From positions 2,125,587 through 2,189,586 of the forward strand of contig CAWATX010000002.1 in assembly GCA_963785065.1 (NCBI GenBank): a stretch of 64,000 nt of DNA, read 5' to 3'. The notes beneath the pieces were generated by a model. It did not search any database, was not told where the DNA came from, and worked only from the letters and a program-made list of their open reading frames with translations. Source of the stretch: CAVSRC01 sp963785065. GTDB taxonomy: Bacteria; Pseudomonadota; Alphaproteobacteria; Rhizobiales; Kaistiaceae. Position numbers and translations under genes: made by a program. This document shows, piece after piece, positions 25,098 through 34,269 of the stretch; position 1 is the first letter of the stretch, and each line of letters begins with the position of its first letter.

Positions 25098-26270
25098 GTG
25101 TCAGATGATCTTGTTGCCGCCCTGCGCCGCGAGGCCCGCGAAGCGCCGGAAAGCGGCATTGTCGAAGTGTTCAATCATGGCCGCGGGCGCGACGGGCTGA
25201 TCCCGCTCTATGTCGGCGAGGGCGACCTGCCGACGCCCGCCTTCATCTCCGACGCGGCGACCAAGTCGCTCGCCGCCGGCGAGACGTTCTACACCCATCA
25301 GCGTGGCATCCCGGAACTGCGCGCAGCACTCGCGCGCTATCATGAGCGCACGTACGGCAGGCCGTTCGCGGCGGAGCGCTTCTTCGTCACCGGCGGCGGC
25401 ATGCAGGCCATCCAGATCGCCAGCCGCATGGTGGCGGGCACCGACGACGAGGTCCTGGTCCCGCAGCCGGCCTGGCCCAACATCCCGGCCGCCATCGGCA
25501 TTGCCGGCGCCACGCCGGTCTCCGTGCCGATGACGCTGGGCAATGACGGCTGGACGCTCGACCTCGACCGGCTGTTTGCCAGTGCGACGCCGCGCACCAC
25601 CGCGATCTTTCTCAACTCGCCGACCAACCCGACCGGCTGGACCGCCTCGCAGGATGATCTCCGCGCCATCCGCGATTTCGCCCGCTCGCGCGGCCTGTGG
25701 ATCGTCGCCGACGAGGTCTATCACCGCTTCTTCTATGCCGGCGAGCGCGCACCCTCCTTCTACGACGTCGCCGAGCCCGACGAGCGCATCCTCTACGTCA
25801 ACACCTTCTCCAAGAACTGGGCGATGACCGGCTGGCGCATCGGCTGGCTGTCGGCGCCGCCGGCGCTTGGCGGCACGATCGAGAACCTCGTCCAGTATTC
25901 GACCTCGGGCGTCGCCACCTTCATGCAGCGGGCGGCTACCGTGGCTCTCGACGATGGCGACGCCTTCCTGCGTTTCCAGGTGGAGCGCGCCCATCGCGGC
26001 CGCGATATCGTCTGCAACGGGCTTGCGGCGACCGGCCGCGTGCGCTTTGCCGAGCCGGCGGGCGCCTTCTACCTCTATTTCGCGGTGGAGGGCGAAAGCG
26101 ACACGCGCCGCCTGGCACTGAGGCTGGTGGACGAAGCCAATGTCGGGGTCGCGCCCGGCGTTGCCTTCGGTGATGCCGGTGCCGGTTATCTGCGCCTGTG
26201 CTTCGCCCGCGATGCCGGCCAGTTGCGCGAGGCGACCGAGCGGTTGGCGGACTGGATCAAAGCGCAATGA
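25098..26270 (+). CDS. PLP-dependent aminotransferase, class I/II
   Basis: GTG 25098 (VSDDLVAALRREA) gives 390 residues; the Shine-Dalgarno is weak. Fold-type I signatures are present: YTHQRGIPELRAALARYH, GGGMQAIQIASRMVAG, NSPTNPTGW, VADEVYHRFFY and the PLP lysine in NTFSKNWAMTGWRIGW. C-terminal RLCFARDAGQL has the carboxylate-binding Arg. It belongs with aspartate/aromatic or alanine-type aminotransferases; the amino donor cannot be specified. The following membrane protein gene starts 40 bp downstream. Confidence 0.87.
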   Translation: MSDDLVAALRREAREAPESGIVEVFNHGRGRDGLIPLYVGEGDLPTPAFISDAATKSLAAGETFYTHQRGIPELRAALARYHERTYGRPFAAERFFVTGGGMQAIQIASRMVAGTDDEVLVPQPAWPNIPAAIGIAGATPVSVPMTLGNDGWTLDLDRLFASATPRTTAIFLNSPTNPTGWTASQDDLRAIRDFARSRGLWIVADEVYHRFFYAGERAPSFYDVAEPDERILYVNTFSKNWAMTGWRIGWLSAPPALGGTIENLVQYSTSGVATFMQRAATVALDDGDAFLRFQVERAHRGRDIVCNGLAATGRVRFAEPAGAFYLYFAVEGESDTRRLALRLVDEANVGVAPGVAFGDAGAGYLRLCFARDAGQLREATERLADWIKAQ

Positions 26271-26310
26271 CGGGCGAGCCGTGGGACGCCGGGCCGGGGC
26301 AGGGCGCCGG

Positions 26311-27360
26311 GTGATCGTCGACCGCCGGCAGATCCAGCGCACGCTCCTCACGCTCGCCATCGGCGCAGTCGGCGGCTCGCTCTTCGGACTTGTCGGTCTG
26401 CCCGCCGGCTGGCTCACCGGCGCCATGGTCGCCGTCGCGCTTGCCGCGATCGCCGGGACCGCGGTCGAGATCCCCGTGAGCCTGCGCAACGTCGCCTTCG
26501 TCGTCACCGGCTCGTTCCTCGGCACCAGCGTCTCGCCGGATCTGGTCGGCGAGCTGCCGCGCTGGCCGATCAGCCTCGGTGTGCTCATCGTCAACCTCAT
26601 GGTCCTGCAATGGGCGGCGCAGACCTTCCTGCACCGTGTCTGCAACTGGGACCGCCAGACGGCGTTCTTCGCCGCCATTCCCGGGCTGACCAGCTACGTT
26701 ATCGCGCTTGCCCTGCCAACGCGCGCCGACACCGCCCGCATCGCCGTGTCGCAGACCATTCGCATCTTCCTGCTGGTGGTGTTCCTGCCCAAGGCGGTGT
26801 CGCTGATCAGCGCGGCCCCGCCGGACATTACGCCGGTGGCCGTGACGCTCGTCGGCGTCGCGGTGACGTTGGCCGGCGGAACGCTCGGCGGCCTGGTGTT
26901 TTCCTTCATTGGCGTTCCCGCCGCCCCGCTGCTCGGCGCCCTGCTGGTCAGCGGCATCCTGCACGGCAGCGGTCTGGTCAGCGGCGGTCTGGCGCAGCCG
27001 TTGATGATTGCCGCCTATTTCGTCCTTGGCAGCCTGGTCGGCAGTCGCTTCGCCGGAACCAGGCTGAAGATGCTGTGGGAGACGGCCGGCGCCTCGCTCG
27101 GCGCCTTCGCCGTGTCGATGGGGATCGCGGTGCTTGGCGCGATGCTCGCTGGTTGGCTCACCGGCCAGCCCACCAGCCAGATGATTCTCGCCTTCTCGCC
27201 GGGCGGCATCGACGTCATGACCATCATGGCCTTCGCGCTTCACCTCGACGCGGCCTTCGTCGCCGCGCACCAGCTGGCGCGATTCCTGGTCATCGCCGTC
27301 TATGCGCCGCTGCTCATGAAGCGCGCGGCCAGCAACCGCGAAAAGGCGGAAGAGGCGTAG
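26311..27360 (+). CDS. AbrB-family membrane protein (putative ammonia monooxygenase-like / AbrB duplication)
   Basis: GTG 26311 gives 349 residues with about ten membrane spans in two related halves: the first contains GLPAGWLTGAMVAVALAAIAG and the second IGVPAAPLLGALLVSGILHG, each a G-x-P-A-x-x-L/T-GA motif. The middle has IPGLTSYVIALALPTRADTARIAVSQTIR and the end AFSPGGIDVMTIMAFALHLDAAFVAAHQLARFL. This is the AbrB membrane family (once misnamed ammonia monooxygenase), of unknown substrate, unrelated to the AbrB transcription factor. It follows the aminotransferase on the same strand. Its end is 3 bp from the convergent hemA stop. Confidence 0.82.
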   Translation: MIVDRRQIQRTLLTLAIGAVGGSLFGLVGLPAGWLTGAMVAVALAAIAGTAVEIPVSLRNVAFVVTGSFLGTSVSPDLVGELPRWPISLGVLIVNLMVLQWAAQTFLHRVCNWDRQTAFFAAIPGLTSYVIALALPTRADTARIAVSQTIRIFLLVVFLPKAVSLISAAPPDITPVAVTLVGVAVTLAGGTLGGLVFSFIGVPAAPLLGALLVSGILHGSGLVSGGLAQPLMIAAYFVLGSLVGSRFAGTRLKMLWETAGASLGAFAVSMGIAVLGAMLAGWLTGQPTSQMILAFSPGGIDVMTIMAFALHLDAAFVAAHQLARFLVIAVYAPLLMKRAASNREKAEEA

Positions 27361-27363
27361 GCG

Positions 27364-28653
27364 TCAGCCGCCGGCCGGCGGGAACACGCCAAGCAGCGCG
27401 TTGCCGGTGGTCGCCGGCCTGGTGAGCGCCTGCCCCTCCTTGCTGTCGTAGCGCGGCAGGCCGAGCTTGCTCCACACGCTTACCAGCGCGACCGACAATT
27501 CGTTGATCAGGTGCTCGTCGTGCAGGGGCGTCGGCGTGATGCGCAGCCGCTCCTGGCCGCGCGGCACCGTCGGATAGTTGATCGGCTGGATATAGATGCC
27601 GTGCTCGTGTAGCAGCAGGTCGCTGGCCTGCTTGCAGCGCTCGGCGTCGCCCACCATCACCGGTACGATGTGCGTCTCCGACGGCATCACCGGCAGGCCG
27701 GCGGCCAGCAGCTTGGTCTTGGTCATCTGGGCGTTGCGCTGCTGCGCTTCGCGTTCGGCCGAGGACCTCTTGAGATGGCGGATCGAGGTGAGGGCGGCTG
27801 AGGCGATCGCCGGGGGCAGCGCCGTGGTGAAGATGAAGCCCGGCGCATAGGAGCGCACCGCGTCGACCACCGCCCGGCTGGCGGTGACATAACCGCCGAG
27901 TGCGCCGAAGGCCTTGGCCAGCGTCCCCTCGATCACGTCGATGCGGTCCATGACGCCGTCGCGTTCGGCGATGCCGCCGCCGCGCGGTCCGTACATGCCG
28001 ACCGCGTGCACCTCGTCGAGATAGGTCAAGGCGCCGTACTTCTCGGCGAGATCGGCGATGCGTCCGATCGGCGCGATGTCGCCGTCCATCGAATAGACCG
28101 ACTCGAAGACGATCAGCTTCGGCCGGTCCGCCGCCGCTTCCTCGAGCAGGCTTTCCAGATGGTCGAGGTCGTTGTGGCGGAAGATCAGCTTCTGTGCGCC
28201 CGAGCGCCGGATGCCCTCGATCATCGAGGCATGGTTGAGTTCGTCGGAGAAGATGACGCAGCCAGGCAGCAGCTTGGCGATGGTCGAGATCGCTGCCTCG
28301 TTGGAGATGAAGCCTGAGGTGAAGACCAACCCCGCTTCCTTGCCGTGCAGATCGGCGAGTTCGGCCTCGAGCTGGACCAGAGGATGGTTGGTGCCCGAGA
28401 TGTTGCGCGTGCCGCCGGCGCCGGCACCCATCGTGCGCGCCGCCTCGACCATGGCGTCGACCACAGCCTGGTTCTGGCCCATGCCGAGATAGTCGTTGGA
28501 GCACCACACGACGATCTCGCGGGCGCCTTCCTCGGAGCGCCAGATGGCGTACGGAAAGCGGCCGGCGATCCGCTCCAGGTCGGCGAAGACGCGGTAGCGG
28601 TTTTCGGCATGCAGCGCGGAAATCGCCTCACCGAAGATCGATTGATAGTCCAT
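27364..28653 (-). CDS. hemA: 5-aminolevulinate synthase
   Basis: The 429-residue PLP enzyme condenses glycine and succinyl-CoA to 5-aminolevulinate, the first step of haem synthesis by the Shemin route found in Alphaproteobacteria. Start ATG 28653 matches the usual N-terminus (MDYQSIFGEAISALHAENRYRVFADLER). Signatures are VWCSNDYLGMGQNQAVVDAM, GAGAGGTRNISGTNH, YLDEVHAVGMYGPRGGGIAERDG and the PLP lysine in GTLAKAFGALGGYV. RLRITPTPLHDEHLI is the conserved C-terminal segment. Length is slightly above the 400-410 norm because of a short C-terminal extension. It is monocistronic, with a 236-bp upstream gap holding no other gene. Confidence 0.96.
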   Translation of the reverse strand: MDYQSIFGEAISALHAENRYRVFADLERIAGRFPYAIWRSEEGAREIVVWCSNDYLGMGQNQAVVDAMVEAARTMGAGAGGTRNISGTNHPLVQLEAELADLHGKEAGLVFTSGFISNEAAISTIAKLLPGCVIFSDELNHASMIEGIRRSGAQKLIFRHNDLDHLESLLEEAAADRPKLIVFESVYSMDGDIAPIGRIADLAEKYGALTYLDEVHAVGMYGPRGGGIAERDGVMDRIDVIEGTLAKAFGALGGYVTASRAVVDAVRSYAPGFIFTTALPPAIASAALTSIRHLKRSSAEREAQQRNAQMTKTKLLAAGLPVMPSETHIVPVMVGDAERCKQASDLLLHEHGIYIQPINYPTVPRGQERLRITPTPLHDEHLINELSVALVSVWSKLGLPRYDSKEGQALTRPATTGNALLGVFPPAGG

Positions 28654-28889
28654 CAGTCGGCCTTGCTGTTTGGAATGGTGTGAAAGTAGAGGCGAATAAC
28701 AGCCGAGTCCACTGGCACTTTGCCGCTCCCCCCGCCTTCCGGCCCTTGCGCCACCCCACATGCCACGTCAGGCGACCCGATGTCCCTACGTAATGTCCCG
28801 GAGCCGTTGACAAACGGTTGCAGCGGGCCGGAAAGCACCACGAAAACATGCATTTCCGGCTGGTCCGGGCGTCCATGGAGCCGCCAGGA

Positions 28890-29927
28890 TCAGCTCAGCC
28901 GGCGGCCGGCAGCGTCGAAGGGGTGGAGCCCGGCAAGCTGCAGGTGGGCCGTCACCGCCTCGCCCTCGCGGATCGGTGGGCGCCCACGCACGGCGGCAAC
29001 CAGGGATTTGTCCTGCCAGGTGAGATGGACATGGCTCTCCGTGCCGATCGGCTCGATCAGCGTGACGGTCATGGGCAGCGGTAGTGACGGGCCCTCCGGC
29101 ACCAGCGTCAGCTGGTCGGGGCGGATGCCGACGGTTGTCGTGCCAGCGGGCAGGCTGCCGTTGAGGCTGTCATGGCTGGCGGCGAGTTCCTGGTGGGTGA
29201 TGAAGTTCATCGGCGGCGAGCCGATGAAGCCGGCGACGAACTGGGTCTGCGGCCGCTCGAACAGTTCCTCCGGCGTGCCCACCTGCTCGATCTCCCCGGC
29301 ATTCATCACCACCAGCCGGTCGGCCAGCGTCATGGCTTCGAGCTGGTCGTGAGTGACATAGACGCTGGTGGTCTTGAGGCGCCTCTGCAGGTGGCGGATC
29401 TCGACCCGCATCTGGCCGCGCAGCTTGGCGTCGAGATTGGACAGCGGCTCGTCGAACAGGAAGGCCTCGGGCTCGCGCACGATCGCCCGCCCCATGGCGA
29501 CGCGCTGTCGCTGGCCGCCGGAAAGCTGGCGCGGCTTGCGGTCGAGGAACTGGCTGATCTCGAGAATCTGGGCGGCCTCGGCGACGCGCCTCTCGATCTC
29601 GGCCTTGGGCGTGCGCCGGTTCCTCAGTCCATAGGCGAGGTTCTGGCGCACCGTCATGTGCGGATAGAGCGCGTAGTTCTGGAACACCATGGCGATGTCG
29701 CGCTCGGCCGGCTCGATATCGTTGACCTCTCTGTCGCCGATCCTGATCGTGCCCTCGGTGACCGTCTCCAGCCCCGCAATCATCCTCAGCATCGTCGACT
29801 TGCCGCAGCCCGACGGCCCGACCAGCACCAGGAATTCGCCGTCGTTGATCGACAGGCTGATGCCTTTCACCGCCTCGTGTCCGCCGGGATAGACCTTGCG
29901 GATAGCGGAGAGCTCGATCGAGGCCAT
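28890..29927 (-). CDS. ugpC: sn-Glycerol-3-phosphate ABC importer, ATPase
   Basis: ATG 29927, after CGGAGAAG, gives 345 residues. It has Walker A (GPSGCGKST), Q-loop (VFQNYALYPHM), signature LSGGQRQRVAMGRA, Walker B (FLFDEPLSNLDAKLR) and the H-loop (YVTHDQLEAMTLADR). The C-terminal TOBE/OB region (VGIRPDQLTL) is that of MalK/UgpC-type ATPases. It is the last gene of ugpBAEC, 2 bp after ugpE. The assignment to glycerol-3-phosphate depends on UgpB and the gene order; UgpC-type ATPases often serve other sugar importers too. Confidence 0.9.
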   Translation of the reverse strand: MASIELSAIRKVYPGGHEAVKGISLSINDGEFLVLVGPSGCGKSTMLRMIAGLETVTEGTIRIGDREVNDIEPAERDIAMVFQNYALYPHMTVRQNLAYGLRNRRTPKAEIERRVAEAAQILEISQFLDRKPRQLSGGQRQRVAMGRAIVREPEAFLFDEPLSNLDAKLRGQMRVEIRHLQRRLKTTSVYVTHDQLEAMTLADRLVVMNAGEIEQVGTPEELFERPQTQFVAGFIGSPPMNFITHQELAASHDSLNGSLPAGTTTVGIRPDQLTLVPEGPSLPLPMTVTLIEPIGTESHVHLTWQDKSLVAAVRGRPPIREGEAVTAHLQLAGLHPFDAAGRRLS

Positions 29928-29929
29928 GG

Positions 29930-30778
29930 CTACTTCTCCGTTTCCATCAGTCCCTTGATGAACAACTTCTGCATGCCGATCACCACCAGCACCGGCGGCA
30001 GCAACGCCATCACCGCAACCGCCATCACCGTATTCCATTGCGGGACGGCGTCGGTGACGTCCGCCATGCGCTTGATGTCCATGACGATCGTATAATAGCG
30101 CGGGTCGGTCACCACCATCAGCGGCCACAGATACTGGTTCCAGCCGTAGATGAAGAGGATGACGAACAGCGCCGCAATGTTGGTGCGGCTGAGCGGCAAG
30201 AGCATGTCCCAAAAGAACTTCAGCGGCCCGGCGCCGTCGACGCGCGCCGCCTCCATCAGTTCGTCGGGCACGGTGAGGAAGACCTGGCGGAACAGGAAGG
30301 TGGCCGTCGCCGAGGCGATCAGCGGGATCGACAGGCCGGCATAACTGTTGAGAAGACCGAGATCGGCGACCACCTTGAAGGTCGGCACGATGCGCACCTC
30401 GACCGGCAGCATCAGCGTGATGAAGATCACCCAGAACGCTGCCGCCCGGAAGGGGAAGCGGAAATAGACGATGGCATAGGCCGAGATGATCGAGATGGCG
30501 ATCTTACCGATGGCGATCGACAGCGCCATGATCAGCGAATTGAGCATCATCATGCTGATCGGCGGCACGCCCGACGACGAGATGCCGGTCGAGATCATTG
30601 CCCAGTAATTGGCGAAGGCGTGCGGGCCGGGGAGCAGCGGCACCACGCCGGACATGAAGTCGTCGGGGCCGCGGGTCGAGGCGATGATGGCGATGTAAAC
30701 GGGGAAGGCGATCGCCACAACGCCAAGCATCAGCGTCAGGTGGGAGAGGAAGGCTAGGAACGGGCGATTTTCGACCAT
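29930..30778 (-). CDS. ugpE: sn-Glycerol-3-phosphate ABC importer, permease UgpE
   Basis: The 282-residue inner-membrane permease has six spans. It has the UgpE-type N-terminus (SHLTLMLGVVAIAFPVYIAIIAST) followed by a large periplasmic loop (HAFANYWAMISTG), and the EAA loop ELMEAARVDGAGPLKFFWDMLLPL that contacts the ATPase. RYYTIVMDIKRMADVTDAVPQWN is a UgpE-specific segment. It pairs with UgpA, 13 bp upstream, and is followed 2 bp later by ugpC. Confidence 0.92.
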   Translation of the reverse strand: MVENRPFLAFLSHLTLMLGVVAIAFPVYIAIIASTRGPDDFMSGVVPLLPGPHAFANYWAMISTGISSSGVPPISMMMLNSLIMALSIAIGKIAISIISAYAIVYFRFPFRAAAFWVIFITLMLPVEVRIVPTFKVVADLGLLNSYAGLSIPLIASATATFLFRQVFLTVPDELMEAARVDGAGPLKFFWDMLLPLSRTNIAALFVILFIYGWNQYLWPLMVVTDPRYYTIVMDIKRMADVTDAVPQWNTVMAVAVMALLPPVLVVIGMQKLFIKGLMETEK

Positions 30779-30791
30779 CGTGGCGCTTCCC

Positions 30792-31676
30792 CTAATAGGC
30801 CACCCGGCGCTCGATCCACTGGAACTGGATCACGGTGAGCGCGACGACGATGATCATCAGGATGACCGACTGGGCCGAGGACGAGCCGAGGTTCAGGCCG
30901 ATGAAGCCGTCATTGTAGACCTTGAAGACGAGAATGTTGGTGGCGCGCGCCGGGTTGCCGCCGGTGGTGGCGTGGATCACCGGGAAGGTGTTGAACATCG
31001 CATAGACGAGGTTCACCACCACCAGGAAGAAGGTGGTCGGCGACAACAGCGGCAGCACGATGGTGAAAAAGCGTTTCACCGGCCCGGCGCCGTCGATGGC
31101 CGCGGCCTCGACCAGCGACTTCGGGATCGACTGCAGCCCGGCGAGGAAGAACAGGAAGTTGTAGGAGATCTGGTTCCAGCTCGCCGCGATCACGACCAGG
31201 ATCATGGCGTCGGTGGCATTGAGCGAATGGTTCCAGTTGTAGCCGGCAAAGCGCAGCAGATAGGGCAGGATGCCGATGGTCGGGTTGAACAGGAACCACC
31301 ACATCACGCCGCCGACCGCCGGGGCCACCGCATAGGGCCAGACCAGCAGCGTCGTATAGGCGCGAGCGCCCTTGATCACCCGGTCGACGGCCACGGCAAA
31401 GAGCAGCCCCAGTCCGAGCGACAGCACCAGCACGCCGATCGAAAAGACCAAGGTGACCCTGAGCGAGTTCATGTAGTCGGGGTCGCCGAAGAGCGCGGTG
31501 TAGTTCTTGAGGCCGACGAAGCTTGTCTTCAGCCCGAAGGCGTCTTCGCGCTGGAACGACTGGATGAAGGCTTGCCCTGCCGGCCAGATGAAAAAGATCA
31601 GCGTCACCGCAAGCTGCGGAAACAGCAGCCCATAGGGCAACACCTTGTTGCTGAAGATCGTGCGCTTGGTCTGCAT
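30792..31676 (-). CDS. ugpA: sn-Glycerol-3-phosphate ABC importer, permease UgpA
   Basis: The 294-residue permease has six spans. Its N-terminus (TKRTIFSNKVLPYGLLFPQL) and the segments QREDAFGLKTSFVGLKNYTALF and FNPTIGILPYLLRFAGYNWNH are characteristic of UgpA. The EAA loop is SLVEAAAIDGAGPVKRFFTIVLPLL. It forms the heterodimeric pore with UgpE. A strong hairpin lies in the 56-bp gap between ugpB and this gene. Confidence 0.92.
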   Translation of the reverse strand: MQTKRTIFSNKVLPYGLLFPQLAVTLIFFIWPAGQAFIQSFQREDAFGLKTSFVGLKNYTALFGDPDYMNSLRVTLVFSIGVLVLSLGLGLLFAVAVDRVIKGARAYTTLLVWPYAVAPAVGGVMWWFLFNPTIGILPYLLRFAGYNWNHSLNATDAMILVVIAASWNQISYNFLFFLAGLQSIPKSLVEAAAIDGAGPVKRFFTIVLPLLSPTTFFLVVVNLVYAMFNTFPVIHATTGGNPARATNILVFKVYNDGFIGLNLGSSSAQSVILMIIVVALTVIQFQWIERRVAY

Positions 31677-31683
31677 GGCGGGA

Positions 31684-31714
31684 CCCGCGCGGAGACGTTA
31701 GTCTCCCGCGCGGG
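31684..31714 (-). promoter_or_regulatory. Intercistronic GC hairpin between ugpB and ugpA
   Basis: On the minus strand CCCGCGCGGGAGAC and GTCTCCGCGCGGG pair around a TAAC loop, giving 13 base pairs with one bulged G. It sits directly after the binding-protein stop and before ugpA, with no U-tract. Such structures typically protect the upstream mRNA end or cause partial termination, raising binding protein over permease. Confidence 0.6.
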
Positions 31715-31732
31715 CCTTCCTATCCGTCGGCC

Positions 31733-33064
31733 TCAGCCGCCGTTTGCCGCAGCGAAGTCGGCAATCAGCTTGTTGCCGCGCTCCACCACCGAATCGAGCG
31801 CCTGCTGGGCGGTCTTCTTGCCCGACAGGAGATTCTGGAACTCCTCGTCGATCACGTCGCGGGTCTGGACGTAATTGCCGAAGCGCAGACCCTTCGAATT
31901 GGGCGTCGGCGGGTTGAGGTTGATCTCCTTGATGCCGACGTCGGTGCCCGGGTTCTTGGCATAGTAGCCTTGGCTGATGCCGAGATCGTAGGCCGCCTTG
32001 GTGATTGGCAGGTAGCCGGAGAACTGGTGCCAGTCGGCCTGCACCTCGGCCGAGGACAGGTAGCGGAAGAAGTCGGCCACGCCCTTGTACTCTTCGGCCG
32101 AGTGACCCTGCAGCACCCACAGCGTGGCGCCGCCGATGATGGTGTTCTGCGGAGCGCCCTTGACGTCGGAGTAGTAGGGCAGCATGCCGTAGCCGACCTC
32201 GAAGCCCTTGGAATTGGCGACCACGCCGGCGCGCGAGGCCGACGAGTTCATGTACATGGCGCATTCCTGGCTATAGAACTTCGGCGGCGCGTCGTTGCCG
32301 CCCACTGGGCCGCCATATTCGAAGACGCCCGAGTCCTGCCACTTCTTCAGATTGGTCCAGTGACGCACCTGGAGGGGTCCGTTGACCGTCAGCTTGGAAT
32401 CGATGCTGCCGAAGCCGTTCTCGTTGGTGCCGATCTGCTGGTTGTGCCAGGCCGAGAAGTTCTCGAGCTGGATCCACGAGATCCAGCCGCTGGTGAAGCC
32501 ACATTTGGCCGCGCCGGAGTCCATGATCTTCTTGGAATAGGCCTCGAGGTCCTCCCAGGTCTTGGGCGGCGTCTCGGGATCGAGCCCGGCCTTCTTGAAG
32601 ACGTCCTTGTTGTAATAGAGGATTGGCGTCGACGAATTGAACGGCATCGACAGCATGTTGCCGTCGGTGTCGGTGTAGTAGCCGACCACCGCCTGCAGGA
32701 AGCCCGCGGGATCGAACGGCGTGCCGGTGTCCTTCATCAGCTGATAGACGGGGTAGACCGCGCCCTTGGCGGCCATCATGGTGCCGGTGCCGACCTCGAA
32801 GACCTGCACGATGTCGGGCTGCTGATGGGCGCGGAACGCCGCGATCGCCGCCGTCATCGTCTCAGGATACGAACCCTTATAGGAGGCGGTGACGTGGTAG
32901 TTCGTCTGGCTGGCATTGTACTTGGCGACGATGTCGTCGAGCTTCTGGCCGAGTTCGCCACCCATTGCGTGCCACCAGCTGATCTCGGTGGCGGCATTGG
33001 CCACCGTGCCGTAGGCGAAAAGCAGTGTCGCCGCGGCGATGGCCCTGAGCATGGTCTTCGTCAT
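31733..33064 (-). CDS. ugpB: sn-Glycerol-3-phosphate-binding periplasmic protein UgpB
   Basis: ATG 33064, after AGGGGAGCG, gives 443 residues with signal peptide MTKTMLRAIAAATLLFAYGT (cleavage after VANA). The mature protein begins ATEISWWHAMGGELGQKLDDIV and contains YKGSYPETMTAAIAAFRAHQ and IVQVFEVGTGTMMAAKGAVY, which are diagnostic for UgpB. It delivers glycerol-3-phosphate or its diesters to UgpAEC. It is the first gene of the operon. The 5' leader carries a small hairpin (33104-33118), and the 213-bp gap upstream is shared with the divergent transglycosylase gene. Confidence 0.93.
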   Translation of the reverse strand: MTKTMLRAIAAATLLFAYGTVANAATEISWWHAMGGELGQKLDDIVAKYNASQTNYHVTASYKGSYPETMTAAIAAFRAHQQPDIVQVFEVGTGTMMAAKGAVYPVYQLMKDTGTPFDPAGFLQAVVGYYTDTDGNMLSMPFNSSTPILYYNKDVFKKAGLDPETPPKTWEDLEAYSKKIMDSGAAKCGFTSGWISWIQLENFSAWHNQQIGTNENGFGSIDSKLTVNGPLQVRHWTNLKKWQDSGVFEYGGPVGGNDAPPKFYSQECAMYMNSSASRAGVVANSKGFEVGYGMLPYYSDVKGAPQNTIIGGATLWVLQGHSAEEYKGVADFFRYLSSAEVQADWHQFSGYLPITKAAYDLGISQGYYAKNPGTDVGIKEINLNPPTPNSKGLRFGNYVQTRDVIDEEFQNLLSGKKTAQQALDSVVERGNKLIADFAAANGG

Positions 33065-33277
33065 ATGGTTTCGCTCCCCTGAAACATAACTGACCGATTT
33101 CTCGCCCCTATCAGGGGCACGCAACGGTCCTGTGACGGCCAAACAGCATATTTGATTATCGTTTGACGGCTAAGCCTACTCCGGGGCCTGTGATCACCGC
33201 AACAGCGCTGATCGCGGGATCATTGCCGCAGTGCCGAAGACGGGCCTAACATGGTGCCGCAGAGAACGAGGTGTGTG

Positions 33278-34087
33278 ATGCGCGCATTGACGGTGAGGGT
33301 GGCGGCGCTTTGCGCCGTTGTGTTCGTGTCCGCGTTGTCGGGACCGGCGCTTGCCGCCAAGTGTGGCGGCGACTTCGGTACCTGGCTCGCCGCCTTCAAG
33401 AAAGAGGCGCTCGCTGCCGGCATCTCGCAAGGCACCTTGAGTGCCGCTCTCAGCGGCGTCACGCCGAGTGCGGCCATCCTCAAGCTCGATCGCAATCAGC
33501 ACTACTTCAAGCAGAGCTTCGAGACGTATCGCGCCAAGCGCGTCACCTCCGCCCATATCCGCATTGGCAAGGAGCGGCTCCAGCGCAACGCCGCCTTCTT
33601 CTCCAAGCTGGAGAAGCGCTTCGGCGTGCCGGCGCCCGTCGTGGTGGCGATCTGGGGGCTGGAGACAGGCTTCGGTGGCGGCACCGGCAACACGCCAGCC
33701 ATCCGCTCTCTGGCCACACTTGCTCACGACTGCCGCCGCTCGGCTTTCTTCACCAACGAGCTGATAGCGGCGCTGAAGATCGTCCAGCGCGGCGATCTCT
33801 CGCCGGCGGCTATGCGCGGCGGCTGGGCCGGCGAGATTGGCCAGACCCAGTTCCTCCCCTCCTCCTACGTCAAGTTCGGCATCGACTATGATGGCAACGG
33901 CCGCGTCGACCTGATCCACTCCTGGCCCGACGCGCTGGCGTCGACCGCCAACTACCTGAGGGGCTACGGCTGGCACGCCGGTGCGCCCTGGGGCGAGGGC
34001 AGCGCCAACTTCCAGGTGCTCCACCAGTGGAACAAGGCCGACGTCTATTGCCGGACAATCGTCTGGTTCGCCCAGCACATCCAGTAG
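33278..34087 (+). CDS. Lytic murein transglycosylase (MltB-like)
   Basis: ATG 33278, after GAGGTGTG, gives 269 residues with signal peptide MRALTVRVAALCAVVFVSAL (cleavage about ALA-AK). The mature enzyme has the MltB-type layout: GDFGTWLAAFKKEALAAGIS, ILKLDRNQHYFKQSFETY, the catalytic Glu in AIWGLETGFG, and AGEIGQTQFLPSSYVKFGIDYDG. It cleaves peptidoglycan with 1,6-anhydro-muramyl formation in the periplasm. There is no lipobox and no C-terminal peptidoglycan-binding domain, so it is a short soluble version. ATG 33251 in frame is less likely because it lengthens the signal peptide. Confidence 0.88.
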   Translation: MRALTVRVAALCAVVFVSALSGPALAAKCGGDFGTWLAAFKKEALAAGISQGTLSAALSGVTPSAAILKLDRNQHYFKQSFETYRAKRVTSAHIRIGKERLQRNAAFFSKLEKRFGVPAPVVVAIWGLETGFGGGTGNTPAIRSLATLAHDCRRSAFFTNELIAALKIVQRGDLSPAAMRGGWAGEIGQTQFLPSSYVKFGIDYDGNGRVDLIHSWPDALASTANYLRGYGWHAGAPWGEGSANFQVLHQWNKADVYCRTIVWFAQHIQ

Positions 34088-34269
34088 CGATGCAGCGGCC
34101 ACGTCCGCTCGGTCGCAGCGCGGCGACTGCGACACATGCGGTGACTGATTCGGCGATGGCCGAGCCGGATTTCGGTGGGCGACAGCCCGACACATCACCT
34201 TCTGCCGTCCTGGGACGGCCGTGCGGCTTTGGTGCGTCCGGCGGGGCGTTGCCGCTGAACCGGCCTGCC

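Noticed and set aside
33120..33190. Possible PHO box upstream of ugpB (minus strand CCGTCAAACGATAATCAA)
   Set aside because: Only the first half resembles CTGTCAT; too weak to list, although phosphate control of ugp is common in the family.
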